Assembly (NCBI GenBank): GCA_946479785.1
Contig: CAMLHQ010000025.1
Coordinates: 1 to 38,711 of the forward strand
Source of the DNA: an uncultured Nitrospira sp.
Lineage (GTDB): Bacteria > Nitrospirota > Nitrospiria > Nitrospirales > Nitrospiraceae
DNA length: 38,711 bases
Reading direction: 5' to 3'
Shown here in pieces: positions 33,226 through 38,711 of the stretch. The notes below the pieces were generated by a model. It had not been told where the DNA came from, ran no database searches, and saw nothing but the letters and a program-made list of their open reading frames with translations. Numbering within the stretch: the first letter of the stretch is position 1; every line of letters begins with the position of its first letter. The translations under genes and the position numbers were made by a program.

Positions 33226-34301
33226 TTCGGCGCGGCGATCGGTGCCGCCGCTAATCTCTCCAGCACCGCGCGCGCAACCTCGTCCACACTCAGGCGCTTC
33301 ATACAGGCCCGCTCTTCGTATTCAGTAGTCAGGCACTGTTTCTTGAAACAGGGACTACAGGTGATTCCTGCCCGCAACACGGTATGGTTCTGGCCATAAG
33401 GCCCTGTCCGCCAGGGAGCGGTCGGGCCGAACAAAGCGATAACCGATGTTCCGACCGCCGCAGCCAAATGCATGGGTCCGCTGTCTGTCGTGACCAGTAC
33501 CTGCGTTCGCCGATAAATTGCCGCGAGAGTCTTGAGGTCGGTTTTACCATCGAGCCGGCGGCTCCGGCTTGTCATCAGCCGGCAGATCTCATCAATCGAC
33601 GATCGATCGTGTGGCCCGCCGGTGAAGACGGCGCGGACGCCCTCTCGTTCCAGCCGATCGGCCAGCGCCGCGAAAAAAGCCGGCTCCCACAACTTGGTCG
33701 GCCAACGGGCCATGGGGTTAAGCGCCACCAATAGATCCCGTTCGCTGACACCCGATACGTACAGCAGGGAGGCAGCCTCGGATTCATGTTCAACAGATGA
33801 GGGAAGGTCATACCGAATGCCGGCCGACGGAACTCCAATGCCTTTCAGCAAGAGCAAGCTCCGGTCGATGGCGTGCTGATTCATATCGACCGCAGGCACC
33901 GGCTCGTTCAATACCAGATAACTATGTTCAGCATGTTCCATCCCGCGGCCGAACCCCACTTTGCGGATTCCCTTGGCCAGGAAGACCCAGACCGCGCTCT
34001 TGAGCAACCCTTGAAAGTCGATCACCAGATCGTAGCGAGTGTCTCTCAGAAGACGGACGAATCGCACGCACTCCCGGAGTGCGCGAACCAGGTGTCCGGC
34101 TCGCAAGTCGGCGAGCCACTTCTTACGGCTGGCGACAAGAACACGATTCAATGCGGGATGGCCGGTGAGGAGATCGGCCGCCGCTTCTTCCACCAACCAG
34201 GCGATGTGCGCATCGGGATAGTGGGAGCGTAGCGACCAGAGCGCGGGGAGCGTATGGATTACATCTCCAATCGCGCTGGTTTTCACGATAAGAATGTTCA
34301 C
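33222..34301 (-). CDS. LPS heptosyltransferase (GT9), WaaC-like
   Basis: A 359-residue GT9 glycosyltransferase. The N-terminus I-V-K-T-S-A-I-G-D-V-I-H-T-L-P-A-L matches WaaC/RfaC (heptosyltransferase I), and the C-terminal domain has T-D-S-G-P-M-H-L-A-A-A and A-L-F-G-P-T-A-P. It should add L,D-heptose to the inner core. Near the C-terminus C-S-P-C-F-K-K-Q-C plus another Cys could bind a metal or form disulfides, a feature shared by some relatives. It overlaps waaA by 4 nt. WaaF-like acceptor specificity cannot be excluded. Confidence 0.88.
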   Translation of the reverse strand: MNILIVKTSAIGDVIHTLPALWSLRSHYPDAHIAWLVEEAAADLLTGHPALNRVLVASRKKWLADLRAGHLVRALRECVRFVRLLRDTRYDLVIDFQGLLKSAVWVFLAKGIRKVGFGRGMEHAEHSYLVLNEPVPAVDMNQHAIDRSLLLLKGIGVPSAGIRYDLPSSVEHESEAASLLYVSGVSERDLLVALNPMARWPTKLWEPAFFAALADRLEREGVRAVFTGGPHDRSSIDEICRLMTSRSRRLDGKTDLKTLAAIYRRTQVLVTTDSGPMHLAAAVGTSVIALFGPTAPWRTGPYGQNHTVLRAGITCSPCFKKQCLTTEYEERACMKRLSVDEVARAVLERLAAAPIAAPK

Positions 34302-34379
34302 AGGTCGGATCAGTCTGCCTCGGAGCGTGCGAGCACGGATAATGGCGTCATCGATGAATACCGGCAGGCGTCAACGATC

Positions 34380-35459
34380 TTACATTTTCACATACAACGA
34401 GCGGATCTTCTCGCGGGTGATGAGCTGTTTCCAGTTGTCTCCGAGCGCGTTCTTCCACAGGGGCTCCAGCCCCAGCGCGGTATCGATCATCTTGTTCATG
34501 CCCGCTTCGTCGATTCCCTTGGTGACGCCCGCAGGCAGGTCGATGCGGTTCTTCTGAATCATCTGCTGAAACTCGCGCACGTCTTTGCCGTAGTACTCGT
34601 CCAGCTGGTTGAACACAATGCAGTTGCCCACGCCGTGACGCACCCCGAGCACATAGGAAAGTCCATAAGAGAGAGCATGACAGACTCCGACTTGCGAATA
34701 CGCGATGCTCAAGCCGCCGAAATAGGACGCCACCATCAGCCGTTCGTCGGCCACGACACCGTCGCAGTTGTTCAAGAATACGTCGCGGCAGATGTCGCGC
34801 GCGCTTTCCGCGAAGGCGCGGCTGAACTCGTTGATGAACGTGCCCCCTAAGGATTCGCAGGAGTGGATATAGCAATCCATCGCCGTGAAGAACCGCTGGT
34901 TCGACGGCACGCTCGCGATCAGATCCGGGTCCATGACGATTTGGTCAAACGGCGTGAAATCGGAATTGATGCCGAGCTTTTTAATCGGTCCCGTCAGCAC
35001 CGCGGTGCGTGAGACTTCCGCGCCGCTTCCTGCCAGAGTCGGAATGCCGACGTGGTAGATCGCCGGGTATTTCACCAGATCCCAGCCTTGGTAATCGGCG
35101 GCGGAGCCGGGATTGGTCAGCATGATCGAAACGGATTTGGCCAGGTCCATGGCGCTCCCGCCTCCGATCCCCACGATCGCGTCAGGCCGGCGGTTCGAAA
35201 AGGCCTTCACGCGCTCTGTGAGTTCGTCGACGTACTCCGTCTTGGGCTCTGTTCCGACATCCACCAAGATGATCAGATCGTTGGCGCGCAGCGGGAGTTT
35301 ATGGATGAACGGCCGTTTTTCGTGGACCGCGTCGATGAGAAACACGACGGCAGATCCGGCATCCGTCCGTTGCTTAGTCAAGATGTCGCCGAGCTGATTG
35401 ATGCTGCCTCGCCCGAAGATCAATTGGGGAACCAAACGCAGGTTTCGATACATAGTCAT
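34380..35459 (-). CDS. kdnB: Iron-dependent Kdo 8-oxidase (alcohol dehydrogenase family)
   Basis: A 359-residue iron-containing alcohol dehydrogenase. The NAD site is G-I-G-G-G-S-A-M-D-L-A-K. Metal ligands are in A-M-D-C-Y-I-H-S-C-E, V-G-V-C-H-A-L-S-Y and L-G-V-R-H-G-V-G-N. Fe-ADHs have many substrates, but this one lies beside kdsB and a DegT-type aminotransferase. That trio is the KdnB-KdsB-KdnA set described in Shewanella, where KdnB oxidises the C8 hydroxyl of Kdo to an aldehyde. The function rests largely on this context. A second ATG lies 6 nt after the first. Confidence 0.85.
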   Translation of the reverse strand: MTMYRNLRLVPQLIFGRGSINQLGDILTKQRTDAGSAVVFLIDAVHEKRPFIHKLPLRANDLIILVDVGTEPKTEYVDELTERVKAFSNRRPDAIVGIGGGSAMDLAKSVSIMLTNPGSAADYQGWDLVKYPAIYHVGIPTLAGSGAEVSRTAVLTGPIKKLGINSDFTPFDQIVMDPDLIASVPSNQRFFTAMDCYIHSCESLGGTFINEFSRAFAESARDICRDVFLNNCDGVVADERLMVASYFGGLSIAYSQVGVCHALSYGLSYVLGVRHGVGNCIVFNQLDEYYGKDVREFQQMIQKNRIDLPAGVTKGIDEAGMNKMIDTALGLEPLWKNALGDNWKQLITREKIRSLYVKM

Positions 35460-35484
35460 GCCCTAGGACTTTTTCAACATTTGG

Positions 35485-36243
35485 CTAATGAGACGGAAAT
35501 CGTTCGGTCACCACTTGTTCAAACTCAACGGCCTGCTCGGGAGTGTCGATCTCGATCAACGCGTCTTTCGTGATACCCACTTTGATGCGGTGCCCCCGTT
35601 CCATCGCGCGCAGCATCTCCAATTTCTCGACCTGTTCAAGCTTTCCGGGGGTGAGAGTACAGAACAATTCCAAGAATGAAGCCGTATAGGCGTAGAGTCC
35701 AAGATGGATCAACACCGGAATGCTCGCCGCGACATCGGCTTCAAAGGCCCCATGCGTATCGCGGAAATAGGGAATCGGTGCGCGAGAAAAATAGACGGCA
35801 TAGCCTTTCTCGTCGCAGACGAGTTTCACATGGTTCGGGTTGCGGTAATCCTTGTCGTAATGGACCGGCGCGCCCAGGGTTGCCATCTCCGTGCCATGTT
35901 GGATCAGCTCGACCAGTTGGCGAATCTGACCTCCGGTGACCAGCGGTTCATCTGCCTGCACGTTGATCACATATTTTGCCTTGAGACGACGGTTGGCCTC
36001 GGCAATTCGGTCCGTGCCGCAGGAATGGCCGGGATCGGTCATGATCGCGTCATACCCATCTTTTCGGAGCACCTCGGCCAGAGATTCGTGATCGACGGCA
36101 AAGTAGAGGGGAAATTCCGGTGCCTCTTTCTTGATGCGGTCGGCGGTCCAGACGATGACCGGTTTGCCTTTGATCCGGTGGAGCAGTTTCTTGGGGAAGC
36201 GTGTCGAGCCGATACGAGCTGGAACGATAATCGCGACGTTCAT
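35485..36243 (-). CDS. kdsB: CMP-Kdo (or CMP-Kdo8N) synthetase
   Basis: A 252-residue cytidylyltransferase activating Kdo with CTP. Motifs are I-V-P-A-R-I-G-S-T-R-F-P-K-K-L-L at the start, H-x-C-G-T-D-R-I-A-E-A, and N-V-Q-A-D-E-P-L-V. The length matches E. coli KdsB (248). Sitting between kdnB and kdnA, it probably prefers 8-amino-Kdo, as shown for the Shewanella enzyme; in this organism that is inference. It lies 25 nt upstream of kdnB. Confidence 0.93.
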   Translation of the reverse strand: MNVAIIVPARIGSTRFPKKLLHRIKGKPVIVWTADRIKKEAPEFPLYFAVDHESLAEVLRKDGYDAIMTDPGHSCGTDRIAEANRRLKAKYVINVQADEPLVTGGQIRQLVELIQHGTEMATLGAPVHYDKDYRNPNHVKLVCDEKGYAVYFSRAPIPYFRDTHGAFEADVAASIPVLIHLGLYAYTASFLELFCTLTPGKLEQVEKLEMLRAMERGHRIKVGITKDALIEIDTPEQAVEFEQVVTERFPSH

Positions 36244-36272
36244 GGATATGCTCGAATTGAAAAGAGAAGGAG

Positions 36273-37457
36273 CTAGGCTAACACCGATTTCATCCGGGCG
36301 AGTCTATCACGCACCTGTTCCTGCGTCCACCGCAGTTTGATCAGCATTGAAATCGTCCGGCTCATGATCCCGTCGGATTGGGGCAGCGCGATCTTGGTGA
36401 GGTCGGCGCCGTACCCCAAGCGGTTGATCGGCAAGGGGCCCGGAGAAGCAAACGTCTTAATATGATCCCACTTCCGGTGATAATGCCAGTTGTTGTCGTA
36501 CCAAAAGAAACAGCCGTCGACACCGGCCGTTCCCAGGGCCTGGGTGGCCTGGCGGGCTTCCTCCTCGGTCGGCAACAGAAAACTCAGGAAGGTGGCCGAA
36601 TCGCCGGCAGGATCGGGCACCTCGCGGAACGTGAGGCGACGAAGTCCCGCGAGTCCCTCCTTGAGAAACGCTTTATGGGTGCGTTGAACGTCCAGGATGT
36701 GGTCGAGTTTCGCCACCTGTGCCACACCGACGGCCGCATTGAGTTCGCTGAGACGAAAGTTCGTGCCGATGTGCGGATGCTTGTCCGCTCCTCGATCGGC
36801 GCCGAGATGATCGTGGCCGTGGTCGGTGAAAGCCTGCGCCAAGGTGTAGACCTCTTCATCGTCGGTGATGATTGCGCCTCCTTCGCCACAGGTGACGGTT
36901 TTCACATAGTCGAAGGAGAAGCACCCGATCTTGCCAAACGTGCCCAACGGCTTGCTACGAAAGCTCGCCCCGGCCGCCTGAGCCGCATCCTCAATCAAAA
37001 TCAGCTTGTGTGTACGGCACAAGTCAACCAATGCGTCGATCCGCGCCATGGAGCCGCACATGTGGACGACGAGGACTGCTTTTGTCTTCGGCGTGATCGC
37101 AGTCGCGACTGACCGAGGATCGAGGCACAGTGTATGGTCGATCTCGGCAAAAACCGGCACGGCGCCGGCGAGCAGCACTGTTTCCAGATCGGCGACGAAG
37201 GTAAAGGGCGGAAGAATGATTTCGTCACCCGCGCCGATGCCGCAAGCCGCCAGTGCCGTACTGAGGGCGGCCGTACCGCTGGAGCAGACGTGAGCATGTC
37301 GCGCGCCGAACCGCGCGACCAGTGCCCGCTCGAGTTCACGCGACTTCCATTGACCGTTCCTGGCGGCATCGAATCCGTAGCGCATCAACACGCCGGAGTC
37401 GAGAACTTGCAACACCTCGCGCCTCTCTTCTTCGCCGATCAATTCAAATCCGGGCAT
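36273..37457 (-). CDS. kdnA: PLP-dependent aminotransferase for 8-amino-Kdo
   Basis: A 394-residue DegT/DnrJ/EryC1 aminotransferase. The PLP lysine is Lys186 in F-S-F-D-Y-V-K-T-V-T-C-G-E-G-G-A, with Asp157 in I-E-D-A-A-Q-A-A-G. Family members aminate sugar aldehydes or ketones. With kdnB and kdsB in the same block it should transfer an amino group from glutamate to the C8 aldehyde of oxidised Kdo, giving Kdo8N. A strong ribosome-binding site (GAGAGGGAG) is 3 nt before the ATG. It is the first of the kdnA-kdsB-kdnB-waaC-waaA run. Confidence 0.88.
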   Translation of the reverse strand: MPGFELIGEEERREVLQVLDSGVLMRYGFDAARNGQWKSRELERALVARFGARHAHVCSSGTAALSTALAACGIGAGDEIILPPFTFVADLETVLLAGAVPVFAEIDHTLCLDPRSVATAITPKTKAVLVVHMCGSMARIDALVDLCRTHKLILIEDAAQAAGASFRSKPLGTFGKIGCFSFDYVKTVTCGEGGAIITDDEEVYTLAQAFTDHGHDHLGADRGADKHPHIGTNFRLSELNAAVGVAQVAKLDHILDVQRTHKAFLKEGLAGLRRLTFREVPDPAGDSATFLSFLLPTEEEARQATQALGTAGVDGCFFWYDNNWHYHRKWDHIKTFASPGPLPINRLGYGADLTKIALPQSDGIMSRTISMLIKLRWTQEQVRDRLARMKSVLA

Positions 37458-37499
37458 GGTCTCCCTCTCATAAACTGTTTTGCAGTGCCGTCCTCATTC

Positions 37500-38066
37500 T
37501 TATAACGCACCGGCCGCTTGCGCACTTTTCATGAATGCATCGATACAGTCTTTAACGCCTCGTTGGATGAGCGACCCGCTCTTCATCCAATCTTTGACTT
37601 GCTGTTGCTCCGAGTGGCACGACGTGGTGAATGTGGGAGCGTCTTTGCGCGCAATCTGGAACGTCGTCTGGATGATAAACCGCTGGTCATGCTGGTCGAC
37701 ATAGTCGAGAAAGAACTGTTCGATCGTGCCGGAAGCCGTTCTCGTCGAGTCCGCCCGGAGTTCGTACCCGGCCAATGCCAACTCCTTCTTGAGCGCGCCG
37801 GCGAAAAATTCGCCGATGTCCTGTGATAAATAGAGCGCCTCAGGGTCCCGTGAACCGGATTGCAGTTCTTTCTCCTTCATCAACCCTGTCGGATGGCCGG
37901 CATACGCAAAAGTATCGATCCGTATCGGCCCGCTCCCTTTAATCGACGTCGAGGGTTGATAGTTAAGATACAAGACGCGGGGACAGCCTGCCAACAGGAC
38001 CATCATCGTCAAGAGGACGGCGAGAATCCATCGATGGTGCGGAAGATGTGGAATCACAACTTTCAC
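37500..38066 (-). CDS. Lipoprotein, YajG-like layout
   Basis: A 188-residue protein starting at GTG 38066, with a hydrophobic signal and lipobox L-L-A-G-C near residue 28. The mature part shows I-R-I-D-T-F-A-Y, a helix L-K-K-E-L-A-L-A-G-Y, then T-A-S-G-T-I-E-Q, the same order as in the lipoprotein at 30076-30699. Two later cysteines (T-S-C-H-S and V-K-D-C-I) could pair. It lies 42 nt before kdnA on the same strand, but a role in LPS assembly is only a guess. Confidence 0.72.
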   Translation of the reverse strand: MKVVIPHLPHHRWILAVLLTMMVLLAGCPRVLYLNYQPSTSIKGSGPIRIDTFAYAGHPTGLMKEKELQSGSRDPEALYLSQDIGEFFAGALKKELALAGYELRADSTRTASGTIEQFFLDYVDQHDQRFIIQTTFQIARKDAPTFTTSCHSEQQQVKDWMKSGSLIQRGVKDCIDAFMKSAQAAGAL

Positions 38067-38193
38067 GCCAAGCGTGGATCGGACATTGCCTCGGAATGCA
38101 TGGAGAGCCTACGGAGAGAGAGGTCGGCTGTCAATAGCGAATCGGGCTGTTGTCCAGAGTGTGACGCGCAGGTGGGAGGTCGGTAACCGAGGA

Positions 38194-38711
38194 TTATTGA
38201 GGAAGCGGCCTGACTTCGACCGCTCTTGCCCGCATCCGGAGGAAGCGCAGCCGCAGGCGGTCCAGATATAGATAGACGACAGGAGTGGTATAGAGGGTCA
38301 GCAGTTGACTGACGAGCAATCCTCCGACGATAGCGATCCCGAGGGGCCGGCGCAACTCCGATCCCACTCCCGTTCCGAGCGCCAAAGGCAGGGCGCCGAA
38401 CAAGGCCGCCATCGTCGTCATCATGATTGGCCGGAAGCGGAGCAGGCACGCTTCGTAAATCGCCTGTTCCGGCCGCTTGCCGTCCTTCCGTTCAGCGTCC
38501 AGCGCAAAATCGATCATCATGATGGCGTTCTTCTTCACGATGCCGATCAGCAGAATGATGCCGATCAGTGCGATCATGCTCAATTCGCTCTTAAAGAGCA
38601 GTAACGCGAGCAACGCGCCGACACCAGCGGACGGCAGGGTGGAGAGAATCGTCAATGGATGGATATAACTCTCGTAGAGAATTCCCAACACGATATAGAC
38701 CGCGATGAGCG
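38194..38711 (-). CDS. RND efflux transporter permease, C-terminal part (cut by window end)
   Basis: About 172 residues at the C-terminus of an AcrB/MdtB-type inner-membrane pump; the frame runs off the right edge. Readable landmarks are [35 protein letters not shown], and R-F-R-P-I-M-M-T-T. These are typical of the heavy-metal/multidrug HAE1 group, and the Y-I-H-P-L-T version recalls MdtB/MdtC. The tail ends normally at 38194. Confidence 0.93.
   Translation of the reverse strand, partial: LIAVYIVLGILYESYIHPLTILSTLPSAGVGALLALLLFKSELSMIALIGIILLIGIVKKNAIMMIDFALDAERKDGKRPEQAIYEACLLRFRPIMMTTMAALFGALPLALGTGVGSELRRPLGIAIVGGLLVSQLLTLYTTPVVYLYLDRLRLRFLRMRARAVEVRPLPQ

Noticed and set aside
1..38711. 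Mobile elements, CRISPR arrays or rRNA
   Set aside because: No transposase, integrase, phage gene, regularly spaced repeat or rRNA segment was recognised on either strand.

Overview
The window looks like chromosomal DNA of a Gram-negative, moderately GC-rich bacterium. LPS-core genes, a TolC/HlyD export set, Pal and an RND pump show an outer membrane. The mix of a DUF1800/DUF1501 pair, a pyruvoyl-type arginine decarboxylase, a deoxyhypusine-synthase-like enzyme, PilZ proteins, glutaminyl-tRNA synthetase and Kdo8N-type LPS genes is most reminiscent of Nitrospirota (Nitrospira-like). That assignment is inference from gene content, not a database match. I see no phage, insertion sequence, integrase, CRISPR array or rRNA. 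Both ends cut genes: a DUF1800 protein on the left and an RND permease on the right.

Layout, left half. 2-2202: DUF1800 and DUF1501 partners, then yacG and a PilZ protein on the other strand. 2471-5332 (minus): glnS and two uncharacterised cytosolic proteins. 5527-5604: tRNA-Glu(CTC). 5828-11859 (plus): a polyamine block holding a deoxyhypusine/homospermidine-synthase-like enzyme, a DsbA-like protein, a small zinc-ribbon protein, an aldehyde dehydrogenase, pyruvoyl arginine decarboxylase, agmatinase and an RluF-like pseudouridine synthase. The logical route is arginine to agmatine to putrescine to an aminobutylated product such as homospermidine. 11865-17481 (minus): an export operon of HlyD, TolC, an ABC exporter whose nucleotide-binding domain has lost nearly all catalytic motifs, and a two-helix membrane sensor-like protein. 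17655-19399 (plus): purE-purK.

Right half. 19607-21427: a hybrid histidine kinase lacking both the phospho-accepting His and the receiver Asp. 21478-25078 (minus): rhomboid protease, DHH phosphoesterase, LOG-family protein and a CBS-PilZ protein. 25256-28535 (plus): a divergent DUF692 (MNIO) protein with an extra C-terminal domain that resembles DUF2063, followed with overlaps by dus and maf. 28598-30699: three envelope proteins, including Pal. 30725-31723 (minus): a Tat-exported sulfite-oxidase-family molybdoenzyme. 31891-38711 (minus): waaA, a heptosyltransferase, kdnB, kdsB, kdnA, a lipoprotein and an RND permease.

The most notable items are the MNIO fusion-like protein with an operator-like dyad in its divergent promoter region, the degenerate ABC exporter ATPase, the kinase with both phosphosites missing, the complete kdnB-kdsB-kdnA set predicting Kdo8N in the LPS, and the polyamine cluster built around a bacterial deoxyhypusine-synthase homologue with its catalytic lysine intact. 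No intergenic stretch exceeds about 300 bases.
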